The position numbers and the translations under genes were made by a program. DNA of 5,032 bases from an uncultured Mesocricetibacter sp. (lineage in GTDB: Bacteria; Pseudomonadota; Gammaproteobacteria; Enterobacterales; Pasteurellaceae): the NCBI GenBank assembly GCA_905373425.1, contig CAJPST010000154.1, positions 1 to 5,032 on the forward strand. The letters run 5' to 3'. The notes under the pieces are model-generated. The model was given only the letters and a program-made list of their open reading frames with translations. It made no database searches and was not told where the DNA came from. Below are positions 1-5,032 of this stretch, piece after piece (within the stretch, counting starts at the first letter, position 1; every line of letters begins with the position of its first letter).

Positions 1-27
1 TATGAGTTGATTTGATTTAAAGTAAAG

Positions 28-417
28 TACATTTACAAAATTTCCTATACAAATTTTCGCTATTATGCCATAAAGAAAAAATGATGCTGAGCAAAATTAA
101 AAGAATGCAACCTAAATTGCATGAAATTAGCTCTGATTTATCCAATAAGAAAGTAAAAATTTTCTGTTGCTTAGAATGTGAATACCAAACTCAATCTAAA
201 TAGAAACTTCTATGTTGTAGTTCTTACAAAGTAATTTGTTCTAAAATAAAATCCGTGTGCTTAATTTAATTAATGGGAGTATCCGTGAACTTTTAGATAG
301 CACGTTCGTACTAGACTTGAGGAGATTATCGGCTGACTTGCATACAGAGTTAATGTATTATAATCATTATACTTATCAAAAGAAATGTGTTGTAGAAGAA
401 TCTCAATAACACATTAA
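28..417 (+). pseudogene. Decayed transposase remnant with DDE integrase core, IS481-like; 5' part outside window or lost
   Basis: No intact reading frame exists here, but pieces in all three forward frames line up in order with the C-terminal half of IS481-type transposases as I remember that family. Near 46-81, ISYTN then FRYYAIKK resembles IDTYSK..FAKLYDRK. At 180-185, EY resembles the RGTEY motif. At 231-257, VICSKIKSV resembles DIEHTKxKS. At 269-292, INGSIREL resembles TNGICERF. At 307-327, RTRLEEI continues in another frame as SADLHTELMYYN (329-364), resembling RSLEELQADLDAWLDYYN. At 385-405, MCCRRIS resembles MCCGRTP, one frame off the preceding TYQK. Spacing between motifs is close to the family's, with about 12 residues missing after the NG motif. 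Several frameshifts and stops make it non-functional. The part after 230 is the stronger evidence; the part before 180 is weak. No terminal inverted repeat was found. Confidence 0.55.
338..364 (+). promoter_or_regulatory. Possible sigma70 promoter for rlmJ inside the transposase remnant
   Basis: A perfect -10 hexamer TATAAT lies at 359-364, with TTGCAT (4 of 6 matches to TTGACA) at 338-343. The 15-base spacer is shorter than the usual 16-18, so the -35 assignment is doubtful. Transcription would begin near 371 and give a leader of about 150 bases before rlmJ. It is the best -10 match upstream of rlmJ, but such hexamers are common in AT-rich DNA. Confidence 0.3.
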
Positions 418-471
418 CTGGTGGAAAAATCTACGGATAAGAGCAAATCTGCTCAGAAGCGAGCATTTAAA

Positions 472-480
472 AAGTGCGGT
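472..480 (+). other. DNA uptake signal sequence, Haemophilus type, + orientation
   Basis: Perfect AAGTGCGGT core, preceded by an A-run. It is followed by the two phased AT-rich tracts typical of the extended signal: G at 482 then T-tract 483-489, and G at 494 then TTTTA 495-499. In naturally competent Pasteurellaceae this motif marks DNA preferred by the uptake machinery. It lies 43 bases upstream of the rlmJ start. Confidence 0.9.
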
Positions 481-523
481 CGTTTTTTTCATCGTTTTAG
501 ACACTATTATATCAAGGACAATT

Positions 524-1369
524 ATGCTGAGCTATCGTCACAGTTTTCATGCGGGAAACCATGCAGACGTACTAAAACACATCGTATTGATGTTAATTCT
601 AGAAAACCTGAAACAAAAAGATAAAGGATTTTATTATTTGGATACCCATGCCGGTACAGGGCATTACCGCTTATTTAGTGCGGAATCGGAAAAAACAGCA
701 GAGTTTGTAGAAGGAATCGGACGATTATGGGATAGAACCGATTTGCCCGACGAAGTGCAACGTTATATCGAATTAATTAAAAAACTTAATTATGGTGGCA
801 AAGAATTGCGTTATTATGCGGGTTCACCTTTAATTGCCGCGCAATTATTACGCCCACAGGATCGAGCGTTGCTAACTGAACTGCATCCTGCCGACTATCC
901 TTTATTACGTAATAATTTTAAAGAATATCATAACGTTGTAACCAAACGTGACAACGGATTTCAGCAATTAAAAGCCACATTACCGCCGAAGGAACGACGC
1001 GGGTTGGTGTTGATTGATCCGCCTTATGAATTAAAAGAAGATTATGACTTGGTGGTAGAGGCAGTGCAGGAAGGCTACAGCCGCTTTGCTACCGGAATTT
1101 ACGCAATTTGGTATCCGGTGGTACTACGCCAACAAACTAAGCGGATCAGCAAAGGATTGGAAGCAACGGGAATACGTAAAATCTTGCAAATAGAACTTGC
1201 GGTGCGCCCAGATAGCGATCAGCGAGGAATGACAGCGAGCGGAATGATCGTTATTAACCCGCCTTGGCAGCTGGAAAACCAAATGAAAACCATATTACCT
1301 TACTTAACTCGGACGCTTGTGCCTGAGGGAACGGGAAGCTGGAAAGTCAGTTGGATTACGCCTGAATAA
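524..1369 (+). CDS. rlmJ: 23S rRNA (adenine(2030)-N6)-methyltransferase RlmJ
   Basis: RlmJ uses S-adenosylmethionine to methylate N6 of A2030 in 23S rRNA, a non-essential modification near the peptidyl transferase region, acting on the rRNA during assembly. The 281-residue product starts MLSYRHSFHAGNHADVLKH, almost identical to the E. coli N-terminus, and has the family's normal length (E. coli 280). Visible motifs are the SAM-binding LDTHAGTG (39-46), TELHPADYPLLR (118-129), and the catalytic N6-adenine methyltransferase motif IV DPPY at 165-168, followed by YPVVLRQQ and GMTASGMIVINPPW. The start is supported by AAGGA at 514-518, five bases before the ATG. It appears to be a single-gene unit; yafJ follows after 195 bases. 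Upstream are an uptake signal and a transposase fossil. Identification is near certain. Confidence 0.97.
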   Translation: MLSYRHSFHAGNHADVLKHIVLMLILENLKQKDKGFYYLDTHAGTGHYRLFSAESEKTAEFVEGIGRLWDRTDLPDEVQRYIELIKKLNYGGKELRYYAGSPLIAAQLLRPQDRALLTELHPADYPLLRNNFKEYHNVVTKRDNGFQQLKATLPPKERRGLVLIDPPYELKEDYDLVVEAVQEGYSRFATGIYAIWYPVVLRQQTKRISKGLEATGIRKILQIELAVRPDSDQRGMTASGMIVINPPWQLENQMKTILPYLTRTLVPEGTGSWKVSWITPE

Positions 1370-1490
1370 AACTTATCCTAAATGAACTCTATTTAATGTG
1401 CCGATATGTAATTCCAAGCTAAAAAATACGGGTTATTTTTAATGATTATATTATGTAACTATTTCGTCTAAAAATGTTTTTGAAAATATA

Positions 1491-1519
1491 TTGTAATTTT
1501 TAAAATAATCGTGTTAAAT
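1491..1519 (+). promoter_or_regulatory. Weak candidate sigma70 promoter for the amidotransferase gene
   Basis: TTGTAA (1491-1496) and TTAAAT (1514-1519) are separated by 17 bases, each matching 4 of 6 consensus bases. The position would give a leader of about 40 bases before the ATG at 1565. The whole 1370-1564 gap is AT-rich, so chance matches are expected. A separate promoter is plausible because the gap after rlmJ is 195 bases. Confidence 0.25.
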
Positions 1520-1564
1520 CTGCGCTAATTGTGAGGTTATTTTTGAATAAAATTCAGGCGTTTT

Positions 1565-2392
1565 ATGTGTCAATTATTAGGGATGAACTGTAATACTCCC
1601 ACTGATATTGTGTTTTCTTTTGAAGGATTCCGTCGTCGTGCGGGACTAACCGATTGCCATTCCGACGGTTTTGGAATCGCTTTTTTTGAAGGTAAAGGCG
1701 TGCGCGTGTTTCGTGATGATAAGCCAGGTTGTAATTCGATAATTGCCGACGCGGTAAAGCAATATCATATCAAATCATTAAATGTAATCGCCCATATCCG
1801 TAAAGCAACCCAAGGAGCTGTAAACATTGAAAACACTCACCCGTTTATCCGTGAAATTTGGGGTGAAAACTGGGTGTTTGCACACAACGGTAATTTGAAA
1901 GAATTGCCTGATATGAGTGACAGCTTTTGTCAGCCGATCGGTTCGACGGATTCGGAAACCGCATTTTGTTATATTGCCGAACGACTCAAAAATCGTTATC
2001 GCAAAAAACCGACGGAAGATGAAATTTTTGATTGTATCCGCCAAATCACGCAGGAACTTGCGCAGCACGGTACGTTTAATTTTATGTTGTCTAATGGCGA
2101 ATGGATGATAGCTCATTGTTCCACCAACTTACACTATCTGACGCGTCAGGCGCCTTTTGGTAAAGCCCAGCGCATTGATGACGACGGTGTGATCGATTTC
2201 AGTAATTATGCTCAAGATGGCGACAAAGTCACCATTATTTCCACTTTCCCGCTTACCAAAAATGAAATATGGACGAAAATGGAACACGGTGGTTTTGTGT
2301 TTTTTAAAGACGGCGAAAAAGTGCGCGAAATTATTGGCACACCAAAAGAAATTGAAGATGACGGCACCCTCGGTGAGCGTAGGGTTGCTTAA
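1565..2392 (+). CDS. yafJ: YafJ-type class II glutamine amidotransferase
   Basis: This is a class II (Ntn-hydrolase) glutamine amidotransferase domain protein related to E. coli YafJ, whose acceptor substrate I cannot name. It starts MCQLLGMN, so removal of Met1 would expose Cys2 as the N-terminal nucleophile. Other family residues are present: DGFGIAF (34-40), HIR (77-79, Arg for glutamine binding), NTHPF (90-94), FAHNG (105-109, the Asn-Gly oxyanion pair) and GSTDSE (126-131, with Asp129). No synthase or second domain follows, so ammonia would have to pass to an unknown partner, or the enzyme is a stand-alone hydrolase. At 275 residues it is about 20 longer than E. coli YafJ (255); the extra is an acidic, charged C-terminal tail (about 252-275). 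The ribosome site is weak (CAGG at 1555-1558), but the start is fixed by Cys2. The neighbours give no functional clue. Confidence 0.9.
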   Translation: MCQLLGMNCNTPTDIVFSFEGFRRRAGLTDCHSDGFGIAFFEGKGVRVFRDDKPGCNSIIADAVKQYHIKSLNVIAHIRKATQGAVNIENTHPFIREIWGENWVFAHNGNLKELPDMSDSFCQPIGSTDSETAFCYIAERLKNRYRKKPTEDEIFDCIRQITQELAQHGTFNFMLSNGEWMIAHCSTNLHYLTRQAPFGKAQRIDDDGVIDFSNYAQDGDKVTIISTFPLTKNEIWTKMEHGGFVFFKDGEKVREIIGTPKEIEDDGTLGERRVA

Positions 2393-2452
2393 ATTGCAAA
2401 AAATCGGATTAAATTAAACAAACCGGTACTTTGTCGTCTGCAGCTGACGCTC

Positions 2453-2481
2453 GGTGAAGGCAGAGGAAAATTCTCTTCACC
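2453..2481 (+). terminator. Inverted repeat, possible weak terminator after the amidotransferase gene
   Basis: GGTGAAG (2453-2459) pairs perfectly with CTTCACC (2475-2481) around a 15-base loop. It lies 60 bases past the amidotransferase stop. No clear U-run follows, so rho-independent termination is doubtful. The left arm also covers the GTG (2454-2456) of the small ORF described separately. Confidence 0.3.
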
Positions 2482-2603
2482 TATTCACTTTCAAAATCAT
2501 CATTGCTTTTCTAGTGACTATTTATGTTATTAATATAGCCACCATCTTTTTATTCCCTGAGTTAAAAGGTGCAGCCTCAACTTACCTTAACTTAAAAAGG
2601 TAA
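2454..2603 (+). CDS. Possible small single-pass membrane protein, 49 residues, GTG start
   Basis: I do not recognise this ORF. It lies wholly in the gap between yafJ and rsfS. After a charged N-terminus (about residues 1-14, including KAEE), residues 15-34 form an uninterrupted hydrophobic stretch (IIIAFLVTIYVINIATIFLF), followed by PELKGAASTYLNLKR. That is the pattern of a single transmembrane helix with a short basic tail. An in-frame TGA at 2445-2447 leaves only GTG 2454 near the beginning, with no good Shine-Dalgarno sequence; a later GTG (2514-2516) lies inside the hydrophobic part. It could be a genuine small protein, the broken tail of a larger membrane protein, or chance, since T-rich DNA readily encodes hydrophobic residues. 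The start and stop codons sit inside separate inverted repeats. Confidence is low. Confidence 0.25.
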   Translation: MKAEENSLHLFTFKIIIAFLVTIYVINIATIFLFPELKGAASTYLNLKR

Positions 2604-2604
2604 G
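2581..2604 (+). terminator. 8-bp perfect hairpin, possible terminator between yafJ and rsfS
   Basis: CTTACCTT (2581-2588) pairs with AAGGTAAG (2597-2604) around an 8-base loop. It covers the stop codon of the small ORF. The nearest T-run (T8, 2623-2630) starts 18 bases later, too far for a classic intrinsic terminator, so it may be only an RNA stability structure. It is the strongest perfect stem in this gap. Confidence 0.35.
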
Positions 2605-2613
2605 CTAACGAAC

Positions 2614-2629
2614 AAAAAAACGTTTTTTT
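2614..2629. repeat. 16-bp perfect palindrome AAAAAAACGTTTTTTT
   Basis: Seven A, then CG, then seven T, directly seen, followed by one more T. As RNA it cannot fold on itself without opening the centre. As DNA, the opposed A- and T-tracts should give a rigid or bent segment with a narrow minor groove. It lies about 95 bases upstream of the putative rsfS promoter. Function is unknown. Confidence 0.6.
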
Positions 2630-2632
2630 TCG

Positions 2633-2641
2633 ACCGCATTT
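2633..2641 (-). other. Near-match DNA uptake signal (8 of 9)
   Basis: ACCGCATTT reads AAATGCGGT on the minus strand, one mismatch from AAGTGCGGT. It may be a decayed or newly forming uptake signal, consistent with the intergenic placement of two other copies in the window, but a single near-match could be chance. Confidence 0.35.
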
Positions 2642-2709
2642 TCTTAGAGAGCGAGTGCTTCAAAAGAACGTTTTTAATTTTTCTGCTTATTCCTATCCTC
2701 GCCGTCTCG

Positions 2710-2718
2710 TGCTAAAAT
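2710..2718 (+). promoter_or_regulatory. Extended -10 promoter for rsfS-rlmH-mrdA
   Basis: TGCTAAAAT is an extended -10 element (TGn followed by TAAAAT, 5 of 6 matches). The expected -35 position (about 2690-2695, TTCCTA) is poor, which is tolerated by extended -10 promoters. Transcription would begin near 2725, giving a leader of about 33 bases before rsfS. This is the most convincing promoter-like element upstream of the cluster. Confidence 0.5.
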
Positions 2719-2757
2719 CACCCGTTTCTAATTTTAGATCAGCAAAAAATAAATCAA

Positions 2758-3066
2758 ATGACTTTAATAGATTTTATCCTAAACAAACTGGATGATTTAA
2801 AAGCCACTGAAATTCAACATATTGATGTAAGAGGCAAATCGTCCATAACCGATGATATGGTAATTTGCACCGGCACATCCGGTCGGCATGTAACTTCTCT
2901 CGCACAAAAATTGATTGATGAAAGCAAACTGGCAGGTTTTGAAACATTCGGTGAGGAAGGTAAAGCGACAGCGGACTGGGTAGTGGTAGATTTCGGACAG
3001 GCAATGGTACACATTATGCAACGTGAAAGCCGTGAAATGTACCAATTGGAGAAACTTTGGGGGTAA
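2758..3066 (+). CDS. rsfS: Ribosomal silencing factor RsfS
   Basis: RsfS (DUF143/YbeB family) binds ribosomal protein uL14 on the 50S subunit and blocks joining with 30S, lowering translation in stationary phase or starvation. The 102-residue product matches the family along its whole length (E. coli 105). It contains DVRGKSSITDDMVICTGTS (23-41), the GEEGKATADWVVVDFG block (65-80) and the C-terminal HIMQRESREMYQLEKLW. The ATG at 2758 puts residues TLIDFILNKLDDLK in register with E. coli ALQDFVIDKIDDLK, so the start is likely correct although the leader is A-rich with no clear Shine-Dalgarno sequence. It is the first gene of the rsfS-rlmH-mrdA cluster. In E. coli nadD and cobC-type genes precede it; here an amidotransferase gene does. 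Confidence 0.96.
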   Translation: MTLIDFILNKLDDLKATEIQHIDVRGKSSITDDMVICTGTSGRHVTSLAQKLIDESKLAGFETFGEEGKATADWVVVDFGQAMVHIMQRESREMYQLEKLWG

Positions 3067-3094
3067 TTTACGTTCTAAGATAAAACGACGTAAA
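3067..3094. repeat. 7-bp inverted repeat between rsfS and rlmH
   Basis: TTTACGT (3067-3073) and ACGTAAA (3088-3094) are perfect inverted copies 14 bases apart, starting immediately after the rsfS stop. The stem is AT-rich and no T-run follows on the + strand, so it is not a convincing terminator. It could stabilise an mRNA end or partly attenuate read-through into rlmH. Confidence 0.3.
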
Positions 3095-3099
3095 AATTC

Positions 3100-3108
3100 A
3101 CCGCACTT
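3100..3108 (-). other. DNA uptake signal sequence, Haemophilus type, - orientation
   Basis: ACCGCACTT is the exact reverse complement of AAGTGCGGT and is followed by TT, giving the extra A bases of the longer consensus on the minus strand. It sits in the 52-base rsfS-rlmH gap and ends 10 bases before the rlmH ATG, where a Shine-Dalgarno sequence would normally be. Confidence 0.9.
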
Positions 3109-3118
3109 TTAGCTTATT

Positions 3119-3586
3119 ATGAAGATACAACTGATTGCCGTCGGAACTAAAATGCCTGATTGGGTGAAAACCGGATTTGAGGAATATCAACGCCGTTTCC
3201 CTAAAGACATGCCTTTTGAACTGCTTGAAATTACTGCCGGAAAACGCGGTAAAAATGCAGATATTAAGCGTATTTTGGAACAAGAAGGTAAGGCGATGTT
3301 GACTGCTTGCGGTAAAGGTAAAATTGTCACCTTGGATATTCCAGGCAAAGCGTGGACAACCGAGCAACTAGCCCAACAATTAGAAGGCTGGAAAAATGAC
3401 GGACGCGATGTTTGCCTACTCATAGGCGGACCGGAAGGCTTATCCCCTGAATGTAAAGCAGCCGCGGAGCAAAGTTGGTCACTATCACCACTTACACTCC
3501 CTCATCCCTTAGTGCGTATTGTGGTGGCAGAAAGTTTATATCGTGCGTGGTCACTTACCACCAATCACCCGTATCACAGAGAATAA
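3119..3586 (+). CDS. rlmH: 23S rRNA (pseudouridine(1915)-N3)-methyltransferase RlmH
   Basis: RlmH is a small dimeric SPOUT-class methyltransferase that uses S-adenosylmethionine to methylate N3 of pseudouridine 1915 in helix 69 of 23S rRNA. It acts late, on assembled 70S ribosomes. The 155 residues equal the E. coli length exactly and align without gaps. Motifs include QLIAVGTKMPDWV near the N-terminus, AGKRGKNADIKRIL (40-53), TLDIPGK (71-77), the SAM-knot GGPEG (103-107), LTLPHPLVRI (125-134) and the C-terminal NHPYHRE (149-155), whose Tyr and His belong to the active site. The start at 3119 matches the E. coli start, but no good ribosome site precedes it; an uptake signal occupies that place. 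The mrdA start follows the stop by two bases. Confidence 0.97.
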   Translation: MKIQLIAVGTKMPDWVKTGFEEYQRRFPKDMPFELLEITAGKRGKNADIKRILEQEGKAMLTACGKGKIVTLDIPGKAWTTEQLAQQLEGWKNDGRDVCLLIGGPEGLSPECKAAAEQSWSLSPLTLPHPLVRIVVAESLYRAWSLTTNHPYHRE

Positions 3587-3588
3587 CA

Positions 3589-5032
3589 ATGAGCCTGTTG
3601 AAAAACTTGTTAATTGGCGCAAAATATGAATCGATCCGCGACACCAAGGCAGAGCGAAACCTGTTTGCGCGTCGGGCATTGATCTCGTTTATTTTCGTTT
3701 TAATCTTAACTGCCCTGTTATTCACTAATTTATACCATTTACAAATCGTGAACTACGAGAAATACCAAACTCGTTCAAATGGTAACCGCATAAAACTTTT
3801 TCCTGTGCCTCCGACCCGTGGCCTAATTTATGATCGTTATGGTAAATTATTAGCCGAGAACCTCACTTTCTTCGGCTTATATGTCGTACCTGAAAAAGTC
3901 GAAAATTTAGACCGCACTTTTGAAGAATTACGCAATATTGTCGGTTTAACCCAAGAAGATATAGAACAATTTAAGAAAGAACGTCGCCGCTCACCGCGTT
4001 ACACCTCAATTCTGCTTAAACCTAGCTTAACAGAAGAACAAATTGCACACTTTGCAGTAAATCAGTATAACTATCCAAGCTTTGAGGTTCGCCCTTATTT
4101 TAAACGTCACTATTTATACGGTGAACCGCTCACCCCTATCTTAGGTTATGTCGCAAAAATTAATGACAAAGATGCGGAACGTCTGAAAAAAGAAGAAAAG
4201 GAAGCCAATTATGCCGGCACTCACGATATTGGAAAACTCGGCATTGAACGTTATTATGAAGATCAGCTGCACGGTACGGCAGGCTATGAACAGGTGGAAA
4301 TCAATAATCGCGGTAAGGTTATACGTAAACTGAGCGAACAGCTTCCTATAGCAGGTAAAAGTATTTATTTGACCATTGATTTGGAATTGCAACGTTATAT
4401 TTCACAATTATTAACCGGTCAGAAAGGTTCAGTTGTAGTGATGGATCCTAAAGACAGCAGTATCTTAGCGATGGTTTCCAGCCCTAGTTATGACAATAAT
4501 TTATTTGTTGGCGGTATTTCCAGCGACAACTATCAACGTCTGTTAAATGATCCGTCCCGCCCGCTATATAACCGAACAATTCAGGGAGCTTATCCTCCCG
4601 CCTCCACTGTGAAGCCTTTTGTGGCAGTTTCTGCACTGGCAGAAGGCGCCGTGGCCCCCAATACAACGATTTTCGATCCCGGTTATTGGATTTTACCAAA
4701 TTCCACCAAACGTTTCCGTGACTGGAAAAAATCCGGACACGGTTACACCGATTTGAATAAAGCCATCGTCGAGTCATCCGATACTTTTTTCTATCAAGTC
4801 GCTTTTAAAATGGGGATTGATAATCTTTCCTCTTGGATGCAACAATTCGGTTTCGGTATAAAGACAAATATTGACATTCAGGAAGAAACACCGGGCATTA
4901 TGCCGACACGTGAATGGAAACAAAAGCGTTATAAAAAACCATGGTTGCAAGGAGACACCATCCCCGTCGGTATCGGACAAGGTTATTGGACGGCAACACC
5001 GTTGCAACTGGCAAAGGCAACAACGATTTTAG
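3589..5032 (+). CDS. mrdA: Penicillin-binding protein 2 (peptidoglycan DD-transpeptidase MrdA), 3' end beyond the window
   Basis: PBP2 is the inner-membrane transpeptidase of the elongasome, cross-linking new side-wall peptidoglycan with RodA and determining rod shape; it is the target of mecillinam. 481 codons are present and the frame is still open at the edge, so about 160 of an expected 640 residues are missing. A short cytoplasmic N-terminus ending ERNLFARR leads into a membrane helix (about 30-48). The dimerisation/pedestal domain follows, with RGLIYDR (77-83) and GKLGIER (215-221). The transpeptidase domain then has the active-site Ser339-Thr-Val-Lys342 in YPPASTVKPF, the second motif Ser396-Ser-Asp398 in ESSDTFFYQ, and DTIPVGIGQGYWTATP. 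The KTG motif lies outside the window. The N-terminus is 9 residues longer than in E. coli (active Ser330 there). The start lies two bases after rlmH with only a weak AGAGA upstream, suggesting translational coupling. Confidence 0.96.
   Translation, partial: MSLLKNLLIGAKYESIRDTKAERNLFARRALISFIFVLILTALLFTNLYHLQIVNYEKYQTRSNGNRIKLFPVPPTRGLIYDRYGKLLAENLTFFGLYVVPEKVENLDRTFEELRNIVGLTQEDIEQFKKERRRSPRYTSILLKPSLTEEQIAHFAVNQYNYPSFEVRPYFKRHYLYGEPLTPILGYVAKINDKDAERLKKEEKEANYAGTHDIGKLGIERYYEDQLHGTAGYEQVEINNRGKVIRKLSEQLPIAGKSIYLTIDLELQRYISQLLTGQKGSVVVMDPKDSSILAMVSSPSYDNNLFVGGISSDNYQRLLNDPSRPLYNRTIQGAYPPASTVKPFVAVSALAEGAVAPNTTIFDPGYWILPNSTKRFRDWKKSGHGYTDLNKAIVESSDTFFYQVAFKMGIDNLSSWMQQFGFGIKTNIDIQEETPGIMPTREWKQKRYKKPWLQGDTIPVGIGQGYWTATPLQLAKATTIL
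3911..3919 (-). other. DNA uptake signal sequence inside mrdA, - orientation
   Basis: ACCGCACTT, a perfect reverse-complement core, read in the mrdA frame as part of the LDRTFEEL segment in the poorly conserved stretch of the pedestal domain. Coding uptake signals in Pasteurellaceae usually fall in such tolerant regions. Confidence 0.85.

Noticed and set aside
7..20. TTGATttgaTTTAA as an FNR site
   Set aside because: It matches 8 of 10 consensus bases in very AT-rich sequence, with no intact gene downstream to regulate.
81..203. 40-residue ATG frame with a CCLEC motif, considered as a small zinc-binding protein
   Set aside because: No ribosome site. The frame is better explained as part of the decayed transposase, with ECEY at the position of the family's GTEY.
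421..624. 67-residue GTG-started forward reading frame overlapping the rlmJ start
   Set aside because: It overlaps rlmJ by about 100 bases out of frame, contains the uptake signal and its T-tract, has no ribosome site, and is Lys/Arg-rich with no family likeness.
675..683. TAGTGCGGA in rlmJ as an uptake signal
   Set aside because: Two mismatches and no phased AT tracts; likely chance.
1422..1440. AAAAATA / TATTTTT hairpin as a terminator for rlmJ
   Set aside because: The stem is entirely A-T pairs with a 5-base loop, too weak to be believable in DNA this AT-rich.
1778..2116. 112-residue antisense frame inside the amidotransferase gene
   Set aside because: It lies fully within a gene with complete family motifs and has no start signals or recognisable domain.
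2319..2327. AAGTGCGCG in the amidotransferase gene as an uptake signal
   Set aside because: Two mismatches fall in the strongly conserved GCGGT part of the core.
2774..3045. Three overlapping antisense frames over rsfS
   Set aside because: They are mutually overlapping shadows of a conserved 102-residue gene with no independent support.
4141..5007. Several antisense frames of 77-97 residues within mrdA
   Set aside because: mrdA is continuous and strongly conserved through this whole stretch, so these are shadow frames.
1..5032. CRISPR array, tRNA, rRNA, phage or defence genes
   Set aside because: No regular repeats, no cloverleaf-like sequence, and no proteins of such systems were seen. 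Apart from the transposase fossil the region is conserved core genome.

Overview
The window looks like chromosomal DNA from a member of the Pasteurellaceae. It carries three perfect copies of the 9-base Haemophilus-type DNA uptake signal core AAGTGCGGT (472-480 on +, 3100-3108 and 3911-3919 on -). The DNA is AT-rich, and every clear protein resembles its E. coli counterpart at the level expected for a gammaproteobacterium. The AAGTGCGGT form points to the Haemophilus / Aggregatibacter / Pasteurella side of the family, not the ACAAGCGGT (Actinobacillus pleuropneumoniae) side. The genus cannot be fixed from the sequence alone.

Layout: (1) Positions 1-417 hold no intact gene. They read as a badly decayed, frameshifted transposase with a DDE integrase core (IS481-like), recognisable mainly by its C-terminal motifs. 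A perfect TATAAT lies inside it. (2) 524-1369 is rlmJ, the 23S rRNA m6A2030 methyltransferase, with an uptake signal just upstream. (3) 1565-2392 is a YafJ-type class II glutamine amidotransferase. (4) 2393-2757 is a 365-base gap containing a possible 49-residue single-membrane-span ORF with hairpins at both ends, an A7CGT7 palindrome, a near-match uptake signal and an extended -10 promoter. (5) From 2758 to the right edge runs the conserved cluster rsfS - rlmH - mrdA. mrdA (PBP2) is cut by the window end before its KTG motif.

How the genes fit together: three of the five clear genes act on the ribosome. RlmJ and RlmH modify 23S rRNA, and RsfS blocks subunit joining. rsfS-rlmH-mrdA is the known arrangement linking ribosome-associated genes to the elongasome transpeptidase, normally followed by rodA. 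The 2-base gap between rlmH and mrdA suggests cotranscription and translational coupling.

No new multi-gene system is visible; this is mostly conserved housekeeping DNA. The points worth a second look are the transposase fossil with its promoter-like sequence in front of rlmJ, the small hydrophobic ORF between yafJ and rsfS, and the placement of the uptake signals.
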